Below are positions 44,490 through 52,449 of a DNA stretch of 64,000 bases, piece after piece. The DNA is from Candidatus Gordonibacter avicola (GTDB lineage Bacteria > Actinomycetota > Coriobacteriia > Coriobacteriales > Eggerthellaceae). The DNA lies in NCBI GenBank assembly GCA_019113915.1, contig DXGM01000012.1, forward strand, positions 1-64,000, in the 5' to 3' direction. The notes beneath the pieces are model-generated. The model had not been told where the DNA came from and searched no databases. It worked only from the letters and a program-made list of their open reading frames with translations. A program made the position numbers and the translations under genes. Within the stretch, counting starts at the first letter, position 1. Each line of letters opens with the position of its first letter.

Positions 44490-45881
44490 ATGAAGAACTT
44501 CTCTTCGAAGAATTTGATTATTGTCGTGTTGGCGATAGTTATTGGCGCCATCATCGGACAGCTGGCCCCTCCTGAGGGACTAACTGAAGTCGCTATGGCG
44601 TACCTGGGGATTTTTGTGGGAATGCTCATTCTCCTTATCACGGGTGCATTGCCGTCTTGGGCGGCTTGTCTCGGCGCGCTTGCGCTCATGGTTGTATTCA
44701 AAGTGGGTACCATCCCCGAAATATTCAGCGCATTTGCCGGTAGCATTGTGTGGCTGATGATAGCCGTGTTCGCTTTTTCGGCGGCGGTTATCAAAAGTGG
44801 ACTTATGACGCGTATGGCGCTGAAACTGCTGACTGTGTTTCCGAAGAACTATCGTGGTCAGGTACTTTCTCTCATGACGGTTGGTACGGTTATCAGCCCA
44901 CTTATTCCCAGTTCGAACGCTAAAGTTAACCTACTTATTCCCATGGCAACGGAGATGACGAAAGAGGTAGGTTACGAGAAGAAAAGCAAGCCCGCCTTGG
45001 GATTGTTCACTGCTTGCTTCATGCCGCCCTATGTTGGTTCGCACGCGTTTCTTACGGGCAACGCGAATGTGCCTTTCATGATTGGCATCATGGGTCTTTC
45101 GTTTTCGTGGATTGGTTGGTTCCAACTCACGTGGCTGTGGCTCATCGTTGTGCTCATAGGAACGTATATTTTTTGCATGACCTACTGCAAGCCGAAGGAG
45201 AAACTCAACCTGCCTGACGAGTACTTCAGCGACAAGCTGAAAGAATTAGGCAAGATGTCGTTCAATGAAAAAGTGGCAGCCATTGTGGTAGTCATCTGTT
45301 TGGTTTTGTGGATTGCCCAGCCGTTGCATGGTGTGGATGCGGGCATCATTTGCTTGATTGGCGCAATTGTACTTGCCCTGTTCGGCGTTTTGGAGACGAA
45401 GGATTTCCGGACGCAGGTGCCGTGGGATCTCATCATGTTCATCGGCGCACTGATTGGCGGCGCGGGTCTCATGAGTACCGTCGGCGTGAGCACATGGCTG
45501 GCAGGTATTATGGGTCCGGTGCTATCACCGTTGGTGAACAACATCTGGTTGTTTGTCCCGGCGCTTTGCATTATCACTTGGATCATGCGAGCCGTTATCC
45601 CTGCGAACGGTGTGGTGCTGGTTATTTTGTTCGCCATCTTCTCGCCACTGCTTGAGTCGGCAGGTATTTCGCCATTCGTACTGTGCTTTGTTGTGTACGT
45701 GGTAAGCAATATTTGGTTCAACTCGTTCCAAAACCCCTTTGTCATTGGCATTTTGGGAGTTGCTGGCAACGAGTACGTCACCATCAAAGAGTTCAAGAAA
45801 TCGGCTTATGCCTACATGCTCATATCGCTGGTGGCCATGATGGGGAGCATTCCTCTGTGGAGCCTCATGGGATTCTGCTAG
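44490..45881 (+). CDS. SLC13/DASS-family anion (dicarboxylate) transporter
   Basis: A 463-residue membrane protein with about 12 helices. The family hallmarks are paired re-entrant regions, seen as TVGTVISPLIPSSNAKVNLLIPMA in the first half and MRAVIPANGVVLVILFAIFSPL in the second. DASS carriers import di- or tricarboxylates or sulfate with Na+, but members of the wider ion transporter superfamily move other anions. Its position after the FAD oxidoreductases suggests it imports their substrate. A terminator follows at 45907. Confidence 0.82.
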   Translation: MKNFSSKNLIIVVLAIVIGAIIGQLAPPEGLTEVAMAYLGIFVGMLILLITGALPSWAACLGALALMVVFKVGTIPEIFSAFAGSIVWLMIAVFAFSAAVIKSGLMTRMALKLLTVFPKNYRGQVLSLMTVGTVISPLIPSSNAKVNLLIPMATEMTKEVGYEKKSKPALGLFTACFMPPYVGSHAFLTGNANVPFMIGIMGLSFSWIGWFQLTWLWLIVVLIGTYIFCMTYCKPKEKLNLPDEYFSDKLKELGKMSFNEKVAAIVVVICLVLWIAQPLHGVDAGIICLIGAIVLALFGVLETKDFRTQVPWDLIMFIGALIGGAGLMSTVGVSTWLAGIMGPVLSPLVNNIWLFVPALCIITWIMRAVIPANGVVLVILFAIFSPLLESAGISPFVLCFVVYVVSNIWFNSFQNPFVIGILGVAGNEYVTIKEFKKSAYAYMLISLVAMMGSIPLWSLMGFC

Positions 45882-45906
45882 CACCTCACTAACAGATACG
45901 TGATCG

Positions 45907-45935
45907 AGGGGTTCGGACTAGTTCCGAACCCCTTT
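45907..45935 (+). terminator. Hairpin between the two transporter genes
   Basis: AGGGGTTCGGA-CTAGT-TCCGAACCCCT is an 11-bp perfect stem followed by TTC. It sits 17 bp before the ribosome-binding region of the next gene, so it may act as an attenuator between the two transporter genes. Confidence 0.7.
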
Positions 45936-45952
45936 CGAAAGGGTGAACTAAC

Positions 45953-47413
45953 ATGAGCCTACCCTTTATCATGCTTGTTGCCTATATCGTTGTCACCGTT
46001 CTTATTGGTATCGCAGTTGCCGTGCGTGGTGCGCGTCGAGAAAAAGCCTCTTCGGCGCAATTCCTCACGGCGCAAGGTAACCTTGCCTGGTTTATGGTCA
46101 TCCCGCTGCTGTTCGCCGAGATGATGGCTGGTGCAGCAACTATCGGCAAGGCGGCCACGGGATACACTACTGGTTTATCTGCGGTGTGGGTGAACTGGGG
46201 CATGTCCATTGGCATGATTGTTTTCATCGTGTTTGCGGCGCGCTTTTATCGTGCCATGAACAGGAAATATGGCATTCTTTCGGTGCCTGAGGCATTCAAA
46301 TTCATGTTTGATCAAAGATGTCGCACCATCATGTTGATAATCATTGTGGTGGTGTATTGCTTCCTGTATTCGTCGCAGCCCATTAGTGCGGCGGCCCTTA
46401 TAGCACCTATGATAGGTCTGGATGTGACCCTTGTTGCGTGGGTTGTGTCGGCGCTGTTTATTGTTGTTACCCTGCTGGGTGGAATGAAGGGCCTTGCCCT
46501 TATGAATATCGTCCACATGGTGGTCATGTATGCGGGGCTTATCGCGGCAACATCGGGGGGCCTTGATATGGTGGGAGGTCTTGGCGCTCTGTATGAGCAG
46601 TTGCCAGCGAGTTATTTTGATCTGCTTCAGCCTGATATCTGGTCGACGCTTGCTAACGCTTTGGGTATTGGTATCAGCTTTCTGGCGGCAGCCACCATGG
46701 TGACAGCCACCATTTCTGCACGGTCGCCGCGCGATATGGCTATCGGTGCGTGGGGTGCTGCTGCCATTGTCATACCGTTTGCCACACTGCCAGCTATTAT
46801 TGGTATGTGCGCGGCAATTGCCTTACCTGGCATTGATCCCAATACGGCGTTGTTTGCTATGTCAAATGCCCAAGGACCTGCGATATCGGGTGTGGTGTCG
46901 ATGGCTATTGCGGCGGCAATCTGGTCATCGGCTCCGGCAGCGTTGCTGTTTATCTCGAATACGTTGACGCAAGATCTTTATGCAGTTGTTCGACCACAGA
47001 GCACCGATTGCCAGCGTCTTGTGTTTTCGCGGCTCATGGTGGTGCTGCTGGGTATTGTGGCCACCTGGCTTGGTTTGAATGCGTCATCCATTCTGGGGCA
47101 ATTGTATGCAGCGTTCCAGATACGCTCGGTCGTGGGTATTGTGTTGCTAGTTGCTATGGTGTGGCCACGCGTGACAAGTGGGGCGGCGTTCTGGTCGATG
47201 CTGGGCGGCGGGCTAGTTGCCGCGGTTTGGCATTTCGCCGCAAACCCGTTTGGTGTTGAGCCGCTGTGGCCCGCCTGTGCTGTAACCATTGTTGTGTTGG
47301 TGGGTATTACACTTGCCAGCAAGGAGAAAGTGTCCGAAGGATATAAGCGCTATCGAGTTGCGCGTGACGAACTCGCTGCGAGCGAGGGACGGAGCGTTAA
47401 AAAGACGGCCTAA
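45953..47413 (+). CDS. Sodium:solute symporter (SSF family)
   Basis: A 486-residue membrane protein with about 13 helices. It belongs to the SSF/LeuT-fold family (relatives of PanF, PutP). Family features include FLTAQGNLAWFMVIPLLFAEMMAGAATIGKAATGYTTGLSAVWVNWG at the N-terminus and LFISNTLTQDLYAVVRPQ in the middle. Substrate is unknown. It is the last gene of the probable catabolic operon starting at 40810, although the hairpin at 45907 could give partial termination before it. The ribosome-binding site is AAAGGG. Confidence 0.88.
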   Translation: MSLPFIMLVAYIVVTVLIGIAVAVRGARREKASSAQFLTAQGNLAWFMVIPLLFAEMMAGAATIGKAATGYTTGLSAVWVNWGMSIGMIVFIVFAARFYRAMNRKYGILSVPEAFKFMFDQRCRTIMLIIIVVVYCFLYSSQPISAAALIAPMIGLDVTLVAWVVSALFIVVTLLGGMKGLALMNIVHMVVMYAGLIAATSGGLDMVGGLGALYEQLPASYFDLLQPDIWSTLANALGIGISFLAAATMVTATISARSPRDMAIGAWGAAAIVIPFATLPAIIGMCAAIALPGIDPNTALFAMSNAQGPAISGVVSMAIAAAIWSSAPAALLFISNTLTQDLYAVVRPQSTDCQRLVFSRLMVVLLGIVATWLGLNASSILGQLYAAFQIRSVVGIVLLVAMVWPRVTSGAAFWSMLGGGLVAAVWHFAANPFGVEPLWPACAVTIVVLVGITLASKEKVSEGYKRYRVARDELAASEGRSVKKTA

Positions 47414-47453
47414 GCTGTGCGCTCTATGTTTTCGTTAAGGCCAGGAGGAGCGC

Positions 47454-47723
47454 TTACCAGGCGCTCCTCTGGTGGATGAGGCCGAGTAGGTAGACGGTGT
47501 CTTCGTCCTCGTGATATTCGTACACTATCAGAAATGGCGATACCACCAGTTTTCGTACGGTGTCGCCGTACTGCTCAACAAGGGAGCGAGGTAAGTTCGG
47601 CGACCCGAGTTCGGGAAATCCTGAAAGCAGGTCTACGCGACGCTTTATTTCGTTGCGCTTACTTTCGAAACGAATTTGCGCGACATCCGCAACGAAACCT
47701 TCGGTATAAATAAGTTCAGGCAT
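47454..47723 (-). CDS. ParE/RelE-type toxin
   Basis: An 89-residue protein of the RelE/ParE fold: an N-terminal helical pair (ELIYTEGFVADVAQIRFESKRNEIKRRVDLLSGFPELGS) and a beta-sheet end (VRKLVVSPFLIVYEYHEDEDTVYLLGLIHQRSAW). The R-K-L-V...F-L-I-V-Y pattern is typical. It overlaps the antitoxin gene by 8 bp. Whether it poisons gyrase (ParE-like) or ribosome-bound mRNA (RelE-like) cannot be decided by eye. Confidence 0.85.
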   Translation of the reverse strand: MPELIYTEGFVADVAQIRFESKRNEIKRRVDLLSGFPELGSPNLPRSLVEQYGDTVRKLVVSPFLIVYEYHEDEDTVYLLGLIHQRSAW

Positions 47724-48006
47724 GGCTTGCGGCTCGCTTCTCTATTTCAGCAAAGGCGCTTTCGGTGCCACGGTAAAGCCGCCCTGCTTCTATGTCGTGA
47801 CGTCCGCGCTCGATAACAGTTGCTATCCGTGCCTCGTAGGCTGCGTCTTCGGCTACTTGGCGGAGTTTTTGTTCGAATACTTCGTCGGAGCAGAATACGA
47901 AGGCGCCGCGGCCGTTTTCGGTGATGCGGACGATGCCTTCACGTGCAGCTTTCTTGACTTCGCCCTGCTGCTTTTGCAGTGCCGTGACGGGAAAAATAGC
48001 TTCCAT
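47716..48006 (-). CDS. Phd/YefM-type antitoxin
   Basis: A 96-residue protein beginning IFPVTALQKQQGEVKKAAREGIVRITENGRGAFVFCSDEVFEQKLRQ. The first ~50 residues match the Phd/YefM DNA-binding fold, where VRITENGRGAFVF is the characteristic beta hairpin. The charged C-terminal helix should neutralise the toxin of the next gene. The ATG at 48006 follows AAAGGAGTCACC. It probably autoregulates the pair. Confidence 0.85.
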   Translation of the reverse strand: MEAIFPVTALQKQQGEVKKAAREGIVRITENGRGAFVFCSDEVFEQKLRQVAEDAAYEARIATVIERGRHDIEAGRLYRGTESAFAEIEKRAASHA

Positions 48007-48077
48007 GGTGACTCCTTTCGATGTACGTGAAGCATAGCAGGAAAGGAGTGGGAAGTATATATAATGATATATAAAAT

Positions 48078-48110
48078 AAGGCGACAGAAGGATGTCCTTT
48101 CTGTCGCCTT
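48078..48110 (-). terminator. Terminator of the B3/B4-domain gene
   Basis: AAGGCGACAGAA pairs perfectly with TTCTGTCGCCTT over 12 bp. On the minus strand the stem is followed by ATTTTATATATC, a weak T-rich tail. It separates this gene from the antitoxin promoter. Confidence 0.8.
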
Positions 48111-48144
48111 GTGAAGTCTGGGTTAGCCGGAATTCCCTTCGGCT

Positions 48145-48870
48145 TTACTCCTTGATGACCGCCTCGGGGTGATCGCGGTCGATGATGGTGTGTTGGGTGA
48201 TGGTGGCGTTGAAGTAGCGTTGCACGAGAGTGGCGAACTCATCCAGCGCGGCGCGGAGGTCGTCTGTGCGGGCGGGGTCGACGTTCTCTATGATGAGGAA
48301 TGCGTTCGCCGAATCGTCAGTGAGTGCGGTGCGCTTGCCGTCGCGCCAGTTCCAGCAGCGGCAGACGGCACCCACGTTGTCGCAGTAGCAAAGCTCACCG
48401 GGCAGGGTGGGGTCTTCGTCCTCTTCGCCGAGGGGCAGAAACGCGTCGCCGCCTTCGGTGATGCCCAGCCTGAGGTCGCCGTCAAGCGCATCCAGGTCCT
48501 CGCCGCCCACGGGGAAGGCGTACTTGAGCGAAATGGCGTTGTACACGTCCACCGACGGCGTGATGGAGCCCACAGGGTTGCCCTTCAGTACGCGCTTGAG
48601 CAGGTTCTCCACTGAGCTGCGCGCACCCTTCTTCGTCTTGAACTGCTGGTAGGCCTCGCGCCAGGCGCGCACGGGCTCGTTTTCGGAGATGGTGTTGCTG
48701 GTGAGATAGCTGTTCGCGTGCTCGTTCGCCTCGTGCAAAAGCTTTGCGATGGCGGCCGCGTCGTCGGGCGGTATCGCGCTCGCTGGCTTCATGCCGCGCG
48801 CCACCATGATGCCAATTGAGGCGTGGGGGAATAGCTCCCAAAATGAATCGTCCGCAATGAATTTCTGCAT
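48145..48870 (-). CDS. B3/B4 tRNA-binding domain protein (PheT-like editing domain)
   Basis: A 241-residue protein of the stand-alone B3/4 family, related to the editing domain of phenylalanyl-tRNA synthetase beta. The middle (NLLKRVLKGNPVGSITPSVDVYNAISLKYAFPVGGEDLDAL, then LRLGITEGGDAFLPLG) is the conserved core. The C-terminal FLIIENVDPARTDDLRAALDEFATLVQRYF also fits. Freestanding B3/B4 proteins may clear mischarged tRNA or bind amino acids. The ATG at 48870 has AAGGAGG upstream. Only 18 bases before the ATG lies a terminator-like hairpin with a T-run, so expression may depend on attenuation. Confidence 0.85.
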   Translation of the reverse strand: MQKFIADDSFWELFPHASIGIMVARGMKPASAIPPDDAAAIAKLLHEANEHANSYLTSNTISENEPVRAWREAYQQFKTKKGARSSVENLLKRVLKGNPVGSITPSVDVYNAISLKYAFPVGGEDLDALDGDLRLGITEGGDAFLPLGEEDEDPTLPGELCYCDNVGAVCRCWNWRDGKRTALTDDSANAFLIIENVDPARTDDLRAALDEFATLVQRYFNATITQHTIIDRDHPEAVIKE

Positions 48871-48888
48871 GGTGTCCTCCTTACAAAA

Positions 48889-48942
48889 AAGCATGCGACC
48901 TCCCTCGTCTTCTCAGGCCTAACGATGAGGGTGCGCATGCTT
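48889..48942 (-). promoter_or_regulatory. Terminator-like hairpin in the leader of the B3/B4 gene
   Basis: Read on the minus strand, AAGCATGCG pairs with CGCATGCTT, extended by ACC/GGT across a bulged C, and the stem is followed by TTTTTTG. The ribosome-binding site AAGGAGG starts about three bases after the T-run. No other minus-strand gene lies upstream (dinB runs the opposite way), so the hairpin can only act on this gene. It looks like an attenuator of a leader RNA. No T-box or known riboswitch consensus was recognised. The 428-bp gap up to dinB otherwise holds the LexA-type box at 49146. Confidence 0.65.
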
Positions 48943-49145
48943 TGCGTCTCGATCTACCCGGCGGCAGATAATTCTCTGAGATTTGTTCGGCAGGGTACTA
49001 CGCTTGGCGGCGCTGGTCAAGGTGGTATTTGCTGGTGGCGACCCGGCCCCGTGGAGGCTTTGCGTCATATATCACCAGATCAGGCACCGTATTTTCTCGC
49101 TGAAACTCCATGGTCTGTTCGCTTGCGCAGCCGGTTATTCTGTGC

Positions 49146-49157
49146 GAACATGTGTTC
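49146..49157 (+). promoter_or_regulatory. LexA-type SOS box upstream of dinB
   Basis: GAAC-ATGT-GTTC, flanked as C-GAACATGTGTTC-C, is a perfect match to the Gram-positive/actinobacterial LexA operator core GAAC-N4-GTTC. It lies about 140 bp before the preferred dinB start, overlapping a TATTCT -10-like element at ~49134-49139. Confidence 0.75.
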
Positions 49158-49298
49158 CCTATGAAGGAATGCGGCGTGCGGAAGAAGGCGGGGCGTATGG
49201 CGACGGCGACAGCAACAGCAACAGCGACAGTGGCGGATGCAGGTGCAATCTATGAGACGTTCGGCGGGTGCGTGATTGGCTCGCCGGGAGGCATTGAC

Positions 49299-50564
49299 AT
49301 GCACCGCGTGATTCTCCATTCGGACATGAACGCGTTTTATGCGAGCGTTGAACAGGCCGAACGCCCGGAGTTGCGCGGGGTGCCGCTGGTGGTGGGCGGG
49401 CATGAGGAAACGCGCCACGGCATTGTGCTGGCGAAGAGCGCCCAGGCCAAGGCCGCCGGCGTGAAAACGGGCGAGGCGCTGTGGGAGGCGCGCGCGAAGT
49501 GCCCGGGGCTGGTGGTGGTGCCACCGCGCTACGACGTGTACCAGCGCTATTCGGCTCTGGCGCGGCGCATCTACTACCAGTACACCGACCTCGTGGAGCC
49601 GTTTGGCCTCGACGAATGTTGGATCGACCTCACCGGTGCGCTCGCCCTGTCCACCCGCGCGCCGCTCGATGTGGCGCGCGAGATCAGCCAACGCATGAAA
49701 GACGAGTTGGGTTGCACCGTGTCCGTTGGGGTGTCGTGGAACAAGGTGTTCGCGAAATTCGGCAGCGACCTGCGCAAACCCGACGCCGTTACCGCTATCA
49801 CGCCGGAGAATTACCAGCAGCTGGTGTGGAAGGCACCGGTGGGGGAGCTTCTCTACGTGGGGCGGGCGACGCGCGCCAAGCTGCATTCGTCGGGCGTCGA
49901 CACCGTGGGGGACTTGGCGTGCGCCTCGCCCGAACTGTTGCGTCGTCGGTTGGGGAAGGTGGGCCTCGTGCTGCGCGCCTTTGCACGCGGCGAGGATGCG
50001 ACGCCGGTGAAGCCTTTCGACCCCACGCGCAACGAGGTGGATCGCACGGTGAAAAGCTTCGGCAACGGACTCACCTGCCCGCACGACATCGTGTGCGCCG
50101 CCGACGCGAAGGCGCTCATCTATTTGCTGGCGGAATCGGTGGCGCAGCGGCTGCGTGAGGCGCGCTTTCGGGCATCCACCGTGTCCATTGGCGTGCGCGA
50201 CGCCCACGACTTAACCAGCTATGGCCGCCAGACCACGCTGCCGCGCGCCACAAACACGACGGGCCAGATAGCGCGTATGGCCTGGGAGCTGCTGTCGGCC
50301 AATGAACCGCTCGACGAGGAACATCCCCTGCGCGGCCTGCATGTGCGCGCGTCCAACCTGGAGCCCATGGACGCGCCACAACAGCTTGACCTGGGTTTTG
50401 ACGCGCGTCGTCGCGTCTTGGAGGACCTGGACGAAACCATTGATGACCTGCGCCGTCGCTTCGGCAACACCTGCATCCAGCGCGGCGTGGAGCTGATGGA
50501 CGAAAGCCTGCTGGATTTGGACGTGAAGCGCGACAACGTGGTGCACCCGGTGGGCTACTTCTAG
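49299..50564 (+). CDS. dinB: DNA polymerase IV (Y-family translesion polymerase)
   Basis: A 421-residue error-prone polymerase that bypasses damaged bases. Catalytic acidic residues are in RVILHSDMNAFYASVE and FGLDECWIDLTG. The thumb/HhH region follows (VGRATRAKLHSSGVDTVGDLA), then the little-finger domain (FGNGLTCPHDIV). QQLDLGF near residue 370 fits a beta-clamp-binding motif. The ATG at 49299 has GGGAG upstream and matches where homology begins. A longer in-frame start at 49161 would add 46 residues including an alternating Ala-Thr run (MATATATATATV) from a repetitive GCGACAGCAACAG tract, judged unlikely. The LexA-type box suggests SOS control. Confidence 0.93.
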   Translation: MHRVILHSDMNAFYASVEQAERPELRGVPLVVGGHEETRHGIVLAKSAQAKAAGVKTGEALWEARAKCPGLVVVPPRYDVYQRYSALARRIYYQYTDLVEPFGLDECWIDLTGALALSTRAPLDVAREISQRMKDELGCTVSVGVSWNKVFAKFGSDLRKPDAVTAITPENYQQLVWKAPVGELLYVGRATRAKLHSSGVDTVGDLACASPELLRRRLGKVGLVLRAFARGEDATPVKPFDPTRNEVDRTVKSFGNGLTCPHDIVCAADAKALIYLLAESVAQRLREARFRASTVSIGVRDAHDLTSYGRQTTLPRATNTTGQIARMAWELLSANEPLDEEHPLRGLHVRASNLEPMDAPQQLDLGFDARRRVLEDLDETIDDLRRRFGNTCIQRGVELMDESLLDLDVKRDNVVHPVGYF

Positions 50565-50609
50565 TTCTCGCCGTCACCTGCGGAAAGGGCGAAGGGGGAG
50601 TGAGCGAAC

Positions 50610-50954
50610 ATGGTGCAAGGCATCGCGGGTAGGCGCAAGCGGTATGTGGAAGTGGAAGCCGAGTTTTTGAGCGACGGAGTTATTGTTCCCCGTGCTGTGA
50701 TGTGGCACGACGGACGGCGGTTTCCGGTGCGCGCGGTGCTGGGCATGCGGCGCTGCGCCTCGCTTAAGGTGGGCGGCGAGGGCGTGCGCTACGACGTGCT
50801 GGTGGGTCACGCGCGCACGTTCCTCTTCCACGAGGGCCCGCGCTGGTTCGTGGAAGAGATCGTGCCGGAAGGGGAGGGGCCGGGCGCTGGGCCGGATGCG
50901 GCTGCGGGACAGGAGTGCTCCGCAGCACGCGAGTGCTACAGCGGGCACTCGTAG
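50610..50954 (+). CDS. Small dinB-linked protein (DUF6504-like)
   Basis: A 114-residue soluble protein with a beta-rich core, RKRYVEVEAEFLSDGVIVPRAVMWHDGRRFPVRAVLGMRRCASLKVGGEGVRYDVLVGHARTFLFHEGPRWFVEEIV. It resembles the small DUF6504-type proteins found beside Y-family polymerases in actinobacteria, where it may help polymerase function. The last ~30 residues are Gly/Ala-rich. It is 45 bp behind dinB on the same strand and likely co-transcribed. The 3' end overlaps the convergent acetyltransferase gene by 19 bp. The function is inferred from position only. Confidence 0.72.
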   Translation: MVQGIAGRRKRYVEVEAEFLSDGVIVPRAVMWHDGRRFPVRAVLGMRRCASLKVGGEGVRYDVLVGHARTFLFHEGPRWFVEEIVPEGEGPGAGPDAAAGQECSAARECYSGHS

Positions 50955-51499
50955 AGGGCAGTGGCCAATGTCGGGTCGATGTGCAGGTAGAAGCGCGGGT
51001 ACTCGCCCACGCACACAAAGCCGCAGGATTCGTAGAGCCCGCGCCCGCGCGCGTTCGTGGTGAACGTGTCCAGGCGCACGGCCTTCTTTCCCGCCGCCCG
51101 GGCTGCGTCAATGCTGGCGCTCACCAGCTGGCGCGCGAACCCGCGACCATGGAAGGCTGAAAGCGTGCCCACCACGTGCAGCACGGCCACTTCGTCGGGG
51201 GCTGCGTCCACCTGCCACGCACCCCGCTCGTAGCCTTCGTCCGCCTCGCTGTTCATGATGAGCGCGCACGCAAGCCGCGAGGCACCTTCGGCGCGGGCGG
51301 CATCCGGGTCGTCCGCGTCCAGCACGCCAACGTAGGTTTCACCTGCGGCAACCGACGCGCGCAAAAATGCTGGCGAAGGGTGCACGTCGTGCTCCCATAG
51401 CACGTCGAAGTCCGCCCCGCGCATCTCGTCAATCATGCGCGTGTAGAGCGCCACCACTTGTTCGGCTTCGTCGTTTCGCGCCTTCCGCACCGTCAGCAT
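50936..51499 (-). CDS. GNAT-family N-acetyltransferase
   Basis: A 187-residue acetyltransferase. The N-terminal LTVRKARNDEAEQVVALYTRMIDEM is the first strand/helix of the fold. The acetyl-CoA site lies in VVGTLSAFHGRGFARQLVSASIDAARAAGKKAVRLDTFTTNARGRGLYESCGFVCVGE, with the Q/RxxGxG/A equivalent in HGRGFA. Substrate unknown. The ATG at 51499 is preceded by AAGGATGG. The open frame continues to 51688, but the added residues do not resemble the fold. Confidence 0.87.
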   Translation of the reverse strand: MLTVRKARNDEAEQVVALYTRMIDEMRGADFDVLWEHDVHPSPAFLRASVAAGETYVGVLDADDPDAARAEGASRLACALIMNSEADEGYERGAWQVDAAPDEVAVLHVVGTLSAFHGRGFARQLVSASIDAARAAGKKAVRLDTFTTNARGRGLYESCGFVCVGEYPRFYLHIDPTLATALYECPL

Positions 51500-51686
51500 G
51501 CACGCACCATCCTTACTCGTTTCGTCAGTGAAAGTGAAAATGATACCGCATTTGGGGCGCTTGGTGAGGCGTTGTGCGGGTTCGCCATTCTCGCGGTTTG
51601 CTGACGGCAGCGTCACCCCGTGCGTCTTACGCGCGGGTGGGGCGTATACTGCGCCTTGAAACGAACGGACGCGGCAAGGAGGCGCC

Positions 51687-52280
51687 ATGGCGCAGACGGG
51701 TATCGCCGCTCAAAGCGGTTCTCTCATCGGCGGACACGTCGCGCTGGTGGCGTGCACGATTTTCTACCTGGCGTGGTGGCTCATCTTCTTCAACCCGCGC
51801 GCGCCGAAGGCGACGGGTGTGCTGTACGGCATCGGCGTCGGGTGCATTGTGGTGGCGGCCGTGGTTGGCATAGCGGGCGTGGTGCTGGCGGTGCGGGGAA
51901 TTGGCGGCCTGGCCCCGTCTATGACGCGGGGCGTGCCCGTGTTGGCCATCGCGGCGGGAGGCGTGCTGGCGTATATCGCGCTCGTGTTCGTGACAACGCG
52001 CTTCTTCCACCGTCCGGTCACGACGGAGCTCATCCTGTTCACCGCGTGGCTCACGCTTGAACTGGCGGTACTCGACGCGCTCTACGGTGCAGGAGCCCTG
52101 GGCGCGTTGGAGGCGGCGCTGCTCGCAGTGCTGGTGGCAGTAGTGATGGTAGGCTGCCTCGTCTGCTACATCTTCTACTTCAACCTCGCCCCCTTCCCCT
52201 CCTTCATAGCCGGCACCATCCCCCTCGCCGCCGTAGGAGTAACCGCCGCCATCCTGGCCACCGCTATTGCGCTAGCGTGA
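51687..52280 (+). CDS. Six-helix membrane protein of unknown function
   Basis: A 197-residue hydrophobic protein with about six helices. A distinctive start, HVALVACTIFYLAWWLIFFNPRAPKATGV, has Trp-Trp and the NPRAP turn after helix 1. No transporter or enzyme motif is visible. The ATG follows AAGGAGGCGCC. Neighbours are a divergent acetyltransferase and a downstream Xre regulator; no clear operon. Confidence 0.75.
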   Translation: MAQTGIAAQSGSLIGGHVALVACTIFYLAWWLIFFNPRAPKATGVLYGIGVGCIVVAAVVGIAGVVLAVRGIGGLAPSMTRGVPVLAIAAGGVLAYIALVFVTTRFFHRPVTTELILFTAWLTLELAVLDALYGAGALGALEAALLAVLVAVVMVGCLVCYIFYFNLAPFPSFIAGTIPLAAVGVTAAILATAIALA

Positions 52281-52449
52281 GGCGACGCGAAGCGTAAACG
52301 CGTTCGAGGTGCTCCTGAACAGGCATGACAACCACTGGTTGGCAGAAGAGATGCGAGAAAAGCATCCGGAGGTTGGTTGCGGCGGCCGCACTTTGCGTGC
52401 ATGCTGTGAGTGAAAGCTAAAGCAGCGGGCGAACGAGAGGGGCGCGATC

